Shown piece by piece: positions 11,936 through 24,412 of a stretch of 64,000 nucleotides of DNA (position 1 is the first letter of the stretch; each line of letters begins with the position of its first letter). The stretch spans positions 461,979 to 525,978 of the forward strand of contig KB722741.1 of the NCBI GenBank assembly GCA_000349905.1, in the 5' to 3' direction. The notes below the pieces were generated by a model, which was not told where the DNA came from, did not search any database, and worked only from the letters and a program-made list of their open reading frames with translations. Origin of the DNA: Volvariella volvacea V23 (lineage: Eukaryota; Basidiomycota; Agaricomycetes; Agaricales; Pluteaceae). The position numbers and the translations under genes were made by a program.

Positions 11936-14816
11936 ATGGAACTCCCATGCCTAATCGCTGCGTTCCTTGTTCTCATTTTCTTCGCCAAACTGTATCAACA
12001 TTACAAGAGGATATCTATATCTCTCGTACCTGGACCGGAACCTGAATCTATTTTGTTGGGTGGGTATCCTTCGATCAATATAGGTCTATGTAATAATTGC
12101 CCTTCAGGAAACATGCGCGAATTATTCCAAAGTCAAGCATCGGAGGTTAGCTGTCTTTCGCCTATTTAACAACCTGTTGATTAACTAATACTGCCTACAG
12201 GCGGACTTCAAGTGGCAGGGGGAGTACGGTGATATCGTCCGGTTGAAGGGTCCACTCGGAGTGAGTATTTCCTTTCCTTACTGCAACGCTATCACCGACG
12301 TCGGATATCCAGGAAGATCGGTTGCTAGTGTCTGATCCAAAGGCACTACAGTACATTTATCACACCGCAGGTTACAAATTTTTCAAGCAGAAAGCGCGTC
12401 GAGAAATATCCCGGATAATATCCGGTCGGGGAATTTTTTGGGCTGATGGTAGCTTGCTCGTTGCCTCTGACTTACAATGCATTAACCGAAGCTATTTATG
12501 GGACACAGGAAACGACCATAAACGTCATAGGAGGGTCATGCTTCCCGGTTTCGGAGGGCCCGAGTCCAAAAGCTTCTTACCCATTTTCTCCTCTTGCGCT
12601 GAAAAAGTGAGTACAGTCATCGCCCGAGCTTGCCGTAACTATTCTGAATTGTGGATGGGATAGCTTGCAAGCAGTTGGAGAGACCTTATTTCCCTTTCCG
12701 ATGATGGGGTAGCGGTGGTGAATGTAACTCATTGGGCTTCAAGAGCAACTATGGATGCAATCGGAGAAGGTCATTTTTTTATCATCCCTGCCTTCACTGA
12801 AGTAACCTTCAATATGCGCATTTAGCTGCATTCGACTGTCACTTTGGAGCACTAGATGATGCTGACACTCCACTAAATCGAGCTTACACCAACCTTCTGT
12901 AGGTCATTGTTTCCTCTGTGCCTCACCTGCGCTGATTCAATTCATATCAGCACCGACTCGTTTGGGCAACTATCCAAAGCGGATATCCTTATACAGAACA
13001 TAATGGAATACCTTCCGATGAGGCTTCTGAACTTCTTCAGTGACTATATGCCGAGTCAGAAGCTCAGTCACGTACGACATACGGCTCAATTAGCCACAAA
13101 ACTCGCACGTTCATTAGTGGACTCCAAAGCCGAAGCACTTCGTCAGGGCAAAGGCCGTCGGGATATCATGAGTCTTTTGGGTATGTGTCGACGATGCCTT
13201 ATTTCCCCCCCCCTCTGTGCTTCTTCCCCGCGGTACCTAAACCTTGAGCAATTTGGTGCATCCTCTTTCGGGTACCTCTTGATCCACTTCTTTCTTACTT
13301 CCTTCGATGTTGGCCCATCTTTAGCCTTTGTAACCGTCTTCGGTATTTACTGACCACGTGTTCGATGAAGTTAAGGCAAACGTATCTGAAAACTCTAGCA
13401 AGCAACTCAGCAACGAGGAGCTACTCGCACAAATGAGGTCCGTAAATATCACATGTACAAGCCCATCCATATAATCCTTATTTGTCCACGACACAGGACG
13501 ATCATCCTAGCGGGGCACGAAACTACGGCCAACACGCTCAGCTGGACGCTTCTCGAGCTATGCCGACATCCAGAAGTCCAAACTAAACTTCGTCAAGAAA
13601 TCCGAGATATGGAGAGGACAATCCAACAAAGGCGCACATCAGCATCAGATCAAGGCCAATCGCCAACGGAGGGCCGCGGAGATACAACAAACTCAAGTTC
13701 GGCGCTTACTTTTACGTCGGCTGATTATGATAGCATGCCGTATTTGACGGCTGTTTTGAAGGTTCGTGCGGTTATATATAATTTTTTGTCCTTTCTGTTT
13801 GGCCAGGATTGAGATTTCATTATTTTTTGCTGAATGAGTACGATGCAAATTGGCACTTTTACACCTCGGAACCTTTTCCATTTGAGGCCTTTGGTGCTTC
13901 CTCGGTGCCTTGCGTCTGTCTTGCCTCCTATTTTTCCGGCGTTGACATAATTTATCCGACACTTTCTTTGTGTGGAGCTAGCTGATCATTAAATCGATTT
14001 GCTCGCTTTCAGGAGGTACTGCGCTATCATCCCGTATCCTAAAACCACTTCAGAGAGGCATCGAGGGATGACGTTATTCCGCTATCGAAGCCAATGATCC
14101 TGACCAACGGGGAGGTAATTGATGAGCTTCCGATCCCAAAGGGACTGAAGATCATTACCTCCGTTGGTGGCTACAATAGGTTCGTTCAAGCTCTCCAGAC
14201 CCGCTTTCCTTCTATCCACGCCTCCGTGCTCACCGTATCTACGCGTATCTAGGAATAAAGACATCTTCGGCTCTGATGCCCATACCTTCAACCCCGAACG
14301 GTGGCTCGACCCTACAAAAATAAGAAAGCTCGCCTCCGTAGGGGTTTATGGTAATCTGTAAGTTTAATTCTTCCCTCTTCCTTCCTTGAGCCACCCTGGC
14401 ACGTTTTTATTACGGTCCCGGCTGACTTCCGCTCCTTCTTGCGTGCTTGTGCTCGTTTAGGTTGAGTTTCTCTGCTGGTGTACGGTAAGTGTTAGGTCAC
14501 CAGCACGTAAATTATTCCCAGTTTTTCTGATGCGCTCCTTCTACCTTCCGCTCCCCACGTGCACCTCACCTCACCTCACCATCGTCGACCCGCCCTTCCA
14601 TCGCCCACCAGCTCCTGCATAGGGTGGCGCTTCGCAATCCAAGAACTGCAAGCCTTCCTCGTCGAACTGACCAGCAACTTTGAATTCGCCCTAACCGACG
14701 AAGCCACCAAGATCAGACGAGAGTCGTGCATAGTCATGGTCCCCACCATCGAGGGACAGGTGGACAGGGGCAGTCAGCTGCCTTTGAGGATCTCGGTCGC
14801 GTCAAGGGATTCGTGA
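11936..14816 (+). pseudogene. Cytochrome P450 with a single in-frame stop (nonsense allele or recent pseudogene)
   Basis: Fourteen exons can be joined in phase from ATG 11936 to TGA 14814-14816, giving 566 codons. The product has an N-terminal membrane anchor (residues 1-20), a Pro-Gly hinge (VPGPEPES), the I-helix AGHETT (exon at 13497-13761), the K-helix ExxR (EVLR at 14013-14024), the PERW motif (14253 exon) and the haem-binding FSAGVRSCIG spanning 14461-14484 and 14612 onward. The family oxidises small molecules at the ER membrane using a CPR reductase. The defect is a TAA at 14040-14042 (codon 409), 15 bases after the EVLR codons, inside the exon 14013-14179. Every other exon is open and in phase, so the loss is recent, or the base is an assembly error. 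The intron before this exon is unusually long (13762-14012, 251 bp). No GT-AG pair removes the stop while keeping the ExxR. The substrate is unknown. Confidence 0.85.
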
Positions 14817-15687
14817 TGGCGTGGGTTTCTGCAGTGGCAGTAGTGATTTTGGTGTTGCCTTTTGTGTTTCCTTGCTCCCTCACAGTTTTTTTCTTCACTT
14901 CCCCCCTTCCGTTCGCTTCCGCCAGCTTAACCTCTCGATCCGCCTCCCAAAGCTTTTTTTTGTGTGTTTCTTTACTCTACACCCACACGCAATATTTACA
15001 TACGATTACGATCCACCCTTGCATGCGGGTAGTATAATTTTCATCGCGTTATAGGTTCCGGACGCGGGTATGACTACTATGCGTTCTCAGACTCAGAGTT
15101 GGTACATAAGCCAAAAAAAGCATGTGCTATGATGTATACATGACGCATGATTGTCCTCCTGACGCTTTTTCTCTGGAGCTACTTGTTGTCCTTCCTCGGA
15201 TCCGTTTAGCCAGTGAAATGGAGGGGATTGCGATTTGTACTGCTAGCTCGTACATTTTACATAAATACCACGAAAGCGACAGAGCGAGAGAAACTAACAC
15301 GGAATAAACAGGTAAACTCGGGAACCTATGACCAGTGAAAGCCTTTTGAGAGAAGAATGATATGATATGAAAAGAAAGCGATAGCGATAAACTATGTAAC
15401 AGCTCGGAAGAAAAAAATTCCAAAAGAATAATAAACCTCCGTAAATCTTATATCCAACATTCATTCGACTTGAGAACCAGCATCACGATACCTATAACGA
15501 ACCTATGAAAGCGGTAAAAGCTAACGNNNNNNNNNNNNNNNNNNNNNNNNNNNNNNNNNNNNNNNNNNNNNNNNNNNNNNNNNNNNNNNNNNNNNNNNNN
15601 NNNNNNNNNNNNNNNNNNNNNNNNNNAAAAAAAGAAAGAAAAAAAATAACCGCGACACAAAAAAAGGTCCATATCCTTCACTTAACC
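14817..15687. other. Convergent intergenic region with assembly gap
   Basis: This region lies between the 3' ends of the P450 (plus) and sulfurase-like (minus) genes. It contains a gap of exactly 100 N at 15527-15626, so its true length is unknown. The sequence beside the gap is A-rich low complexity (aaaaaaagaaagaaaaaa), which probably caused the break. No gene is seen. Confidence 0.8.
15527..15626. other. Assembly gap (100 N)
   Basis: One hundred consecutive N characters form a conventional placeholder for a gap of unknown size. It lies 61 bases beyond the stop codon of the minus-strand sulfurase-like gene. Confidence 1.
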
Positions 15688-18020
15688 CTATATCGCCTGT
15701 CCAATCAACACCTGTCCCGTAGACTCACACCACCTATCCCACATCGCCAATCTGCTCTCTTCCCGTCCGATAGAAACCGCAAACCTAATAACCTTCCACA
15801 CATCCTGGAAATTGCTCGCCAGCCCCAAGCTGATCCTGACCACGCCCAACTCCCGCCCGACGATATGCTCGAAATCCTGCAGGGTAACGCCAGGGTATAG
15901 TCTCCGCATGTCCTCCTCGATGCCTAGTATGGCCGCCGCACCGCCTGGGTTGCACATGCACCCCGTGCGGAGTGAGATAGATTGCTGTGTTGCTGAATAT
16001 TCGATAAATGAGTTTGGAAGCATTTCTCCTGATGGCTGCCAATGCGTATCGCAACAGTCAGAATCGCTCAATCGACTATAACCGGATGATCGCGAACCTA
16101 CCCCAAGAAATATGAGAGAAACCAAGGAGCCCGTTTCGGCCCTGTCGCCGATGAATTTTAGTCGCCGTTTTGGCGTGCGCGAAAGAATGCGCACAACAGG
16201 TGTCCCCGTCGTGTCATGGCGCAATCGCGAGAGCGATATGATGAGGTAATGAAGTAATGATGAGAGTCGCAATGGAAGGAAGGGTAAGTACGCGGATAGG
16301 AAGTGTAGCCCATCTGTTATGGCAGGCATTGTCAGATAGTTGATTGTTCCATCCTGGATTGATAGACGTGATGGATGATGGTGGTGATTAGCGTCGGCGT
16401 CGTTCAGTTAAAAAGGCTCTTGCACTTGCACCGCCGCGGCCGAGGACATTAAAGTACCCCCTCCATAGCGACGGTGCCAGTGCGTTAGAGATGCTACTCA
16501 CTTCAAACTGTTCGTGCAGTTCTCGCGCTCTGGTAACGATCGTCCCGGGGACCTGCACGACGTCAACTGTTCCCCCCGCAAACCAAGGGCGTTTCAGCTG
16601 GGCAAGGAAATCCTTCTTCACGACCAGGGCTCCAACACCAGTCGGGAAGCCGAACATCTTGTAGAACGATACAGCCATGGCGTCGACAGGATGATCCGAG
16701 AGCGAGAACACAGACGTCGGCGCCAACGCCGCGGCGTCAAGTAGCGTATGATATCCGAGTGAGGTAGCATGCTCCAAGACCGAGAGCGGATTCTTGCTGT
16801 TGGTGATGTTTGATTGGGCGGTTAATGCGAACAGACAGGGCGCTAGCTCCCTTGACTTGGGCCGACTACGCCACAGGATGTTCTGATGCAGATTGAGTAA
16901 GAATCAAGCAACCTCAGACTTTGTGGAGTCAGAGGACCCCCGTCAGGAATCTCGGCGCGACATACCTTTGCCAGGTTCACATCGAGACCCCCATAAGGCG
17001 TGGACTTGATGTAAGAAACCCGACCACCGCGGTATGTTGCAAATTCTCGGAGACCATGGACCTACAGATAACGAAAGGTGGCCATATGAAGATTAGATAC
17101 GCATGCTTGCTTCGTTCTTAGCGCCATTTAGTAGCCAAACCTTACTTACACTATTGTGGGAATCGGCGCTCAACACAAGGCTGCTGCCACCCGTAAATGG
17201 ATAAGCTTCTCCGACGAGCTTCAACGCCGATGACGCGTTGGCAGTGAACACGACGGTGTATCCCGGTGGTGCATTGAAGAACGACAGTACGGCGGCCCGT
17301 GCTTCGTCAGCGCATTTCAAAGAGAGTCGCGAGCTGCGTTGCTTTATTGAGTCAACGGACTGTGAGGTAATAATGCGCATATAGTCACCTGTTGCTCACG
17401 GAGTGGGTGTTTCCGAGGATGTTCTGGCTCAGAAAGTTGGTGTGCACGCGGATGAGGCTCTCTGGGTAGAGCGCGCCGCCCATGTAGTCGACGTACGTCT
17501 CGCCCGCGTTCTCCAGCCTGGCATAGTCGGTTCGGCGGAGGGTGTCGAGGATCCAGGTGAGCTTGTATTCTGGGCAAAAGAGGAAGGTGGGCAACGGCAC
17601 AAACTCCCAGGAGTCTAAATTAGGGATCCAGGTTAACCCAAACTTACCAGGGTAATCCCGAAGGAAGGAGTGGTATGCCGACGTTGCATCATCTGGTATG
17701 ATCACGTCCGTCGCTGGCGCATAAGCTACCGACAGAGGCAGAGTGACACTGCTGCTCTTGTGGTGCAGCGCGTGGTGGTGTTGGTTCGGCCCACTGGCCA
17801 CCACCGGCATGGCAAGCTGGTGGTGGCGGCTCTCGCGCGGAGCGTATTTTTCGTCGACGAGGTGCGAGGACTCGCGATCCGAGCTCGATATGGAAGCACT
17901 CCCCGAGGTGCACCCAAGGCCGAGTCGAGAGAAGACCACGGAGCGATGTCGGGTCATTGGGCGGTGGGCACGCTTTGATGGTGGGGCCGGTGCAGCAGGT
18001 GACGAGGACGAGTTGCCCAT
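15688..18020 (-). CDS. PLP-dependent molybdenum-cofactor-sulfurase-like protein (aminotransferase class V fold)
   Basis: The protein is 604 residues from seven exons: 18020-17648, 17569-17389, 17333-17150, 17061-16966, 16882-16502, 16353-16102 and 16035-15688. Residues 1 to about 120 are disordered (Ser/Ala/His-rich). The fold then follows the NifS/HxB type: YVDYMGGALYPESL, NTHSVSNS, VFTANASSALKL, the PLP lysine in SFYKMFGFPTG (exon 5), and RTGCMCNPGG in the last exon, where the first Cys matches the sulfur-carrying Cys of MoCo sulfurases. MoCo sulfurases add the terminal sulfur to the cofactor of xanthine dehydrogenase and aldehyde oxidase, but those enzymes carry a C-terminal MOSC domain, absent here. 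It may therefore be a stand-alone Cys desulfurase-like enzyme. The start at 18020 (MGNSSSS) is the first in-frame ATG of the long exon. It is convergent with the P450. Confidence 0.85.
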
Positions 18021-21000
18021 TGTGCGGCTCGATATGTTCTTTGCTGATCGGGGGAAGGGGGGAAGAGGCCTCACTGGGGAGGAGAAGGAGGGAACACGAT
18101 GATGGGCTGGACGTCAAAGGCGGTGTTCTTATATTTGGAGGATACGAGCAGAGACACGAAATATGATCATCACCGCAGGTCAACAGGGGATGATCTGAGT
18201 CCTTGTGAACATCGACGAGCCTGTCACGATCCGATAACAAGAAATAATGCTCGATATATGTTATCCCTGCCCTCTTCCGATCCCTTGCTGCCATCCTTCC
18301 ATCACCAACCCCGCCCCTCCCTCGAGGGTTTCGCGCACAACGAAGCTGCGAGAAGAATGCAATGAAGCGCATCAGATCCAGATCTCGCATTTCAGAAGCT
18401 ACGAATCATATGGTCTCTGCACCAGCTACTTCTGGACTTGTAGCTCTCAGCCCAGTCCATGGTGCCCACGGCACCAGACAACAGCAATAAGCTCTGTGAC
18501 AGATCATGTCATGAATACACCAAGCAAAGCCTCAAATACAAAACACGTCCGAGTGCAGCCGCAGAGCACAAGACCCGCTACGCTCAACGGTCCACCTGGA
18601 CAATCAAAGAGCCATCGCGCAAGTCAGAAGTTGGCGCTCCACCTGCCGGTGCCAACGGTGTACATCACCGCTCACCACCTCATCTCCAAACGACCGAACG
18701 ACCGACAGACACGGTGAATGTACCATGTCACACAACCAAACCCACGACGTCAACCTATCCAACGACATCAATCATGACAGGGCAACCAAGGCAGTTCATG
18801 GAGTGGGAAGGATGCATACCAATACAGTACAGTATCATACGCAATCGCCTCACACCACCGCCCCGCCGCCACGCAAGACCCGTTCCATTACCGCCGTCAT
18901 CAGCAGTGCAATGCTATGCCCCTAGGGATAGTCGTGCTTGTGTGTGCGACCTTGGCCTTCAAAGTTTGTTTGCCGTATCGTCGATAGGGATTAAGACCCA
19001 AGCTACTAACACGGGTTAGGCAAGTAAGTGCGAGCCTGAGGGCAATATATGCATATAGGCGTGGGGAACGAAGGAAGGGGTCCGTAATCGTTTTCGCTTT
19101 AAGCACAGAAAGGAAGAGGAAGCATGAGAACAAGAGCAAAATAGAAAGACACCTCTCCCGCATTCCGCTCATTACCATAATTACAACGATGACAGCAGCA
19201 CTAAAGCCGAAAGAGCGATGAAGAAGGACAAGTGGTGAGAAGTACCAAAAGTCCAATAACGGCAAAATTATTCCTAGAAGCAAATAGCAAGAGGCGCGAG
19301 CTGTCATATCGAGATGTGACATGGACATACGCCTGAAAGGTGTAGGCGCATTCTGGAGTTTGCTCCGGGAGGAGAATATTATTGAAAAGGGCCCGGCTCC
19401 AAGCTCCCTCCCCAAGCGCCCAAGAGAAAGAAGACCTAGCGGAATATACAGGAACGCACGGCAAAGTGATTAGTAGGGAATCCCAAATAGCGAGGATTAA
19501 CGCAAAAGGAAGCACTAAGCAGGTGATCGCTGACATGAGCCCGACAAGGAAGAAATGCCATGCGTCCAATGTGTCCACTGTGACGCACTAGAATATCTCA
19601 AAAGCTAAAATCAGGAATTATACGCGGCCCCCACTGGCACACGGGCCTTCCTTCCTCCTCTCCTGAGACTGGAGATAAGTCGGATGGGGTTATCCCTAGC
19701 TGCGCATCTGCAGATGATAATCAAAATCAATGGGGGAAAGGAAGGAGACAGGGGCTGAGTTCCTCGCATGACGAACGAATGCGGACCCACAGAAATGGAA
19801 TGTTAGGGTCGTAATCATGAAGAGACTAATCAGAAGGTTCAGCCGAGTAAGAGTCGACGATGCACATGCAACCAAGCCCACGAACCTGGTGCTAGCAGCA
19901 CATCTGGCGTGGAATGACACAAAGCCTGACTGGCCAATCAATACCTCTCAACCTGAATCGACACCTTGGCCTTGGCTGGATCAATATACACCAATCCCCG
20001 GCACATCATGATGTACGGCGTGATGCATGATGTGGGAACTGTTCAGCTGAGGAAAGGAAGGCGAGCTGCTTCTCCTTGTCAGCTGCGGATCAGAAGACTC
20101 CCATGGCCACTGGCATGGCCCCCCGTTTGTCCGAATTTGATTATCGGTCCAGAAGGCATGTCAAGTCTTGTACGCATACGAACATTATAGCTGGATTTGG
20201 GATGAGTGAGAGAGGTGTTCGATGTTCGGTGCTGATCATTGCGTTGTATGTAGGTCTAGATCGAAGCGGTGGGCAATTCAGAACCAGCTATGAGCCCTGC
20301 ACACGCCTCCCAGTGACACCGACAACCGAAATTCGCTCCGAAGGCTATGACTTCAGGTTTAAACGAAAATGCAAGGGATACGACGAGCAGAGAACGTTGG
20401 GCGCCGGATATTCCTACATCGCTGGGCTCCTGAAGTGGGTAGACAGACTCTGGGTGCAGCAGTGCTCGGGTTGTCGGACGTCATGAGAAGAGGCCTCGCG
20501 GAGGGGGGAAGGTATACCTAAGATCCCACCATATGTCGGCGATGCTTATTCGGAACAACGCATCCTTAATGACATCCCGCCGGGAACGATACTGCCCGTC
20601 AAGAGCAAGCAAGACATTTCGGGTCAAGGTCAAGGAGGATTTCAGGGATGGGTGGATTGCCCAATTGCAGATAGGGGGAGGATTGGCGACAATACCTGGC
20701 TTGCCTGACAAGTCCGTTAATAGATAAATTTCTTCGGGTCCGTGTATGGTGCACTTGCATCAATATGAAAGGGGTTGTGGGCTCTCTCTCCCAGGGCCCG
20801 AGGAAGTGAAAGTGACATCAGAAACCTATCAAAAATGTGAGCGGCAGCATTCTGGGTCTTAACTTAGGGAGTAGTGATGAAGAGTATGGGTGAATACTCG
20901 TACCGAAGAACAATGTGTCAGGGAATGAGGCTCACAGGCAACAACGTTCCTATTTTTCCACTGCGCTATTCGCGATCCCACGCAGTCGAACATGGAGTCG

Positions 21001-21894
21001 ATATGACATCTATTGACCAGAGGTCCATCGGACTCACGACCAACTTGACAAGTCGACAGAGATCAGAGAAAGGCTTTCGGCGGCAGTTCCCGGTTCTGGT
21101 GTCGGGGAAATCCGAATTCTCCGCAACGCTGGGACAAATTATAGTCAAGGAATAACATATCCGCACCTCACAACCGCCACATGAGAGCACATGACAAGCT
21201 AGGTTATGCTCTAGGGGGCTTGTAATGCGGCCAAGCTCTCGGGATTGATAGGGACAGTCTGTCCAGCTACCTCTCGGAGGATTTTGAGAACACAGACATA
21301 AGTCGTCCACGATGGATGATTTTAAGCTGTACTTTCGGGTGCGTCCATACACTTGATTTTTCCCTCGTTCTGTCATTGATTGTAAGCTCATAATTTCTCC
21401 GTGTTTATGTGTGAAGCTGCGCTCGTTGCTCATGAGGCATGAAATCGCAAGTGCAAATACTAGTAGTATGGCGGAATGCTTAATCACACATAAGAGGAGA
21501 CAAATCAGTGGACGAGCTCGAGTACTGATATATACTGCATTGCATCAACTGGTAGGCTTGAGGTCCCGAGGTCCATAGGAGACACCCGCAACTGACTTGC
21601 CAAGTTGATAGTGACCTACCCAACAAGAAAAGCGTTCGGCGGCGGTTGGCGATTCAGGTGTAGAAGTATCGGAACCCTCTACATGAAAAAGCTCTCACAA
21701 GACCTGCAACAACAGTATTGAATGAAGCCTCATTCACTATTCGCGTGTGCTGTCGCCGGTCATTCAACCTTACCACACGTTGCGGTACTGACTCTCTCAA
21801 ATGTTTCATCAAAAGTTTGTGAAGTGAGTCGAATCTAGCGCTCTCATGCACGACATGAGTGGGCAAATACGGCATGAAGTACGCCAATGCTATT
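18021..21894. other. Long stretch without a convincing gene
   Basis: About 3.9 kb contains only weak candidates. On the minus strand an acceptor (atattctag, about 19594-19585) opens a hydrophobic frame to 19201 with two membrane-like segments (FFLVGLMSAITCLVLPFALI). A further minus-strand frame at 20481-20711 has no start or partner exon I can support. The plus strand is A-rich here, so hydrophobic minus-strand frames may be chance. The first 200 bp are presumably the promoter of the sulfurase-like gene, and the last 250 bp the 3' flank of the F-box-like gene. Confidence 0.4.
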
Positions 21895-23577
21895 CTATTC
21901 TTGTGCCTCCCAATTGTACAGTTTACCACTACTATATATAACAATGCTAATCATCTTCCGAAGACGTAACAACCTATTTCTGAAATCTGGTTTCATTAAT
22001 ACAGTATCGCACTTGATCACGACTTCCGTCAAAGGCCGGCCACAGTCGCGTCTGTGTATAACGAATCGTATCAACGAGGTTAGACTGAAGGTTTGATCGC
22101 TAAAGTGGGTCTGCTCGAATCTTAAAGTGCGGAGGTTGGGGAAAATGGAAGCCGAGAATTCCTGGCACTTTGGACAGCCGCGCAGGGGTACAGGCTCCAA
22201 GGGATTGTTACGGATATTGGCCTCTGCTTCGGAGAGCATCACATCAGCTCCTCGCGTGCATTCGCATGAAGGAATAGCATTGGAAAGAGCCTTGCAATTT
22301 ATAAGAGTCAAAGTGTCGAGGTTGGCCAACACGAAGGAGTTTGAAGACAAATCCTGGAGGATTTTGGGGGGATAGTTGATAAGCTTTAGATCGCGTGGCG
22401 TGTTGAAAGGAAATTGTGAGATGAAATTAGCAAGGAGTGGCATCTCCAGATCGGCATTCCTGATCCAGGAAAGGCAGATGACGTCTTCATTGCGGCTGTT
22501 TAGTGCACGTATGGTCACTCGTCGCGTCCCTTGTGTGTCGAGAATATAAAGAGCTGGAGAGCTGCTAGATATAGGAAGGGTGGTATTGGCCATAAACCTC
22601 GGCAAGATACTCCTGAGCTGGAATAACGACGTCGGTAGTCTAGACAAAGAGACCGTCAAATGCGTCAGGTTTGGAGGAGAAACTAGGATGGATAAGAAAT
22701 GAGCGCATTCGGTTTCCTTGTCATTGAGTAAGGTCAAAGAAACCAAAGATGGCAGTGTAATTCGGGTTTGGTCGATTGTCGTCTCGGTGAAGTGTGAAAA
22801 TACGTTGTCCAAAGTGAGGTGGGTGAGTTTCGTTAAGAAAGATAGAGCACCACAGAATGCCTGTAGAGTTGGCATGGTCCTTGCATCCGGCTCCCTGATT
22901 ACGAGTGTGACGAGGTCTCGTGAAATAAGATGGATGTTGATATAACTGCGCTCAAGGCGTAGATGCTCTAAGCCGGAAATTGTACCCGATGTACGGTATG
23001 GCCAACCATCGCAATCGATTGCAGTGAAGGTCTTCAATGGTGAGTGTGAGAAGTCGAGTGAAGGAAGGGGGTCTCCGAGTCGTGTTCGGATATTGCCAAA
23101 GATAAACAATGAGGTGACTCGATCCAGGGAACGCTCCAGTGAGGGTAGGATTCTCAACCAGTGCTCGACCTTAACTGTGGGAGACTGTACGTTCAGAGAT
23201 AAAGGAGTCCCTTGTGAACGAAGAAAATGGAGCTCCGCCCATTCGTGTCTCATAGCTGGGAGGGAAATGGCATTCCAAAGAGAGGGACATTGCAGTGCAA
23301 CATCTCTCCAATGACTCGAGACCTGGGTGATTGAGATCCACAAAAGTGATCGTGGAGAGGGGTGTTCATTTTTTGGAGGCTTCTCATTGAAGATGTCGCG
23401 CTGGTAGATTGTCATAATTCGTGATAGGATTTCGGGTGGAAGTTGGGAAATCGGGACCAAAGCATTTCGACGTAACCGAAGATCCCTAAGCTGCTCCTCC
23501 AGCTGCAAGATTTCCTGGTCAATCCTGGCGCGTTCTGCCTTAACCCAGTTGGATCCGACGAGATTGTTCATGTCCAT
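21895..23577 (-). CDS. F-box-like leucine-rich protein (tandem copy 1)
   Basis: This is a single-exon frame of 560 residues. The ATG at 23577 begins MDMNNLVGSNWVKAERARI; the same Met position is used by the paralogue at 26086. Residues 10-45 form a short coiled coil (EILQLEEQLRDLRLRRNAL), followed by an F-box-like motif (ISQLPPEILSRIM, then WISITQVSSHWRDVALQCPSLW). The rest (residues 130-560) is leucine-rich and irregular. This architecture is a large, expanded family in Agaricomycetes, thought to serve as SCF adaptors. A cluster of Cys near residue 440-460 (CEC, CPKC) is conserved in the paralogue and could bind metal. It is head-to-tail with its paralogue, and the substrate is unknown. Confidence 0.85.
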   Translation of the reverse strand: MDMNNLVGSNWVKAERARIDQEILQLEEQLRDLRLRRNALVPISQLPPEILSRIMTIYQRDIFNEKPPKNEHPSPRSLLWISITQVSSHWRDVALQCPSLWNAISLPAMRHEWAELHFLRSQGTPLSLNVQSPTVKVEHWLRILPSLERSLDRVTSLFIFGNIRTRLGDPLPSLDFSHSPLKTFTAIDCDGWPYRTSGTISGLEHLRLERSYINIHLISRDLVTLVIREPDARTMPTLQAFCGALSFLTKLTHLTLDNVFSHFTETTIDQTRITLPSLVSLTLLNDKETECAHFLSILVSPPNLTHLTVSLSRLPTSLFQLRSILPRFMANTTLPISSSSPALYILDTQGTRRVTIRALNSRNEDVICLSWIRNADLEMPLLANFISQFPFNTPRDLKLINYPPKILQDLSSNSFVLANLDTLTLINCKALSNAIPSCECTRGADVMLSEAEANIRNNPLEPVPLRGCPKCQEFSASIFPNLRTLRFEQTHFSDQTFSLTSLIRFVIHRRDCGRPLTEVVIKCDTVLMKPDFRNRLLRLRKMISIVIYSSGKLYNWEAQE

Positions 23578-23640
23578 GGTGGTGGAATGGTAGGAAGTGG
23601 CCGTTGGTGGTGCTAACTGGCAGTAACTGATGCGCCCGAA

Positions 23641-23646
23641 CACGTG
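23641..23646 (-). promoter_or_regulatory. Conserved CACGTG (E-box) upstream of F-box-like gene
   Basis: The palindrome CACGTG lies 64 bp upstream of the ATG at 23577 within a block (gcgcccgaaCACGTG) that is also conserved upstream of the paralogue, and a CACGTG is present upstream of the broken third copy. In fungi this hexamer is bound by bHLH factors. A role here is inferred from conservation only. Confidence 0.45.
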
Positions 23647-24412
23647 AGCGGGCCGGAGTTTTTAGCAGGGGCTATTGCGGCCAAACAGAATAATTGCTCT
23701 TCTCTTGCTTTTTTCGTCATCTATTGAGGCGTTGCCGAAAAACGCGGACCTCATCTCACTATGTACAATGTCTCAAGTCGACATAGATAGATGCACAAAA
23801 AATTTCGAAAAAGAAATCACCCCAAATTCAGGGCATGCAGGGGTCACCAATCTAACGAAGCTGCCACGCTTCTATCTGGGCCAGCACGGGGAAACAGAAA
23901 GTTGAGCCCAAGGTGTGTCATCTGAGGCAGCATAAGGCCTCCATCGAGCGTAGATCCTCCCTAATGGGTAAGCAAGCAGACTGGGCGGGCAGAGATCCTT
24001 CCCACCAGTAACCAACAAGGACAGTCGGGGGAGAGTACTTTTCCCTGGAAAGCATGGAAATAAAAAGAAAGGGAGGATAACTAGTCAACATGAATCGTCC
24101 AAAACAGCCGGTGAAATATTGGCGGGAGACCCTCTTGCAAGTGCCACCCGATCTTGTGGCCAGCGCGTTCCGATGGCTGGAAGAGTGACGTGGCGAAAGA
24201 GGTTATAAAGCTACTGGACGGACAGCCTCTAAGCTACCAGGCACGGTAAAATTTGGCCTCCCATGTAGGTCCTGCTTTCGCTCTTCTCCATGAACTTTCT
24301 CCATTTGAATCGGACAGTGTGAGCTCGATGTTATGACTTGAATACATTAGCGCTCTTGTACGTAGCACCAGGAGGCAAGTGGCTCTACAGTAAGCAGCAC
24401 GTCAACGTTATC

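Noticed and set aside
13181..13370. Retained coding reading of the 190-bp P450 intron
   Set aside because: The reading leads to a stop and lacks P450 similarity; removing it joins conserved sequence in phase.
17689..18390. Long minus-strand frame (233 codons) overlapping the sulfurase-like first exon
   Set aside because: It is a frame-shifted shadow of the GC-rich first exon; the spliced sulfurase frame with PLP and Cys motifs explains the region.
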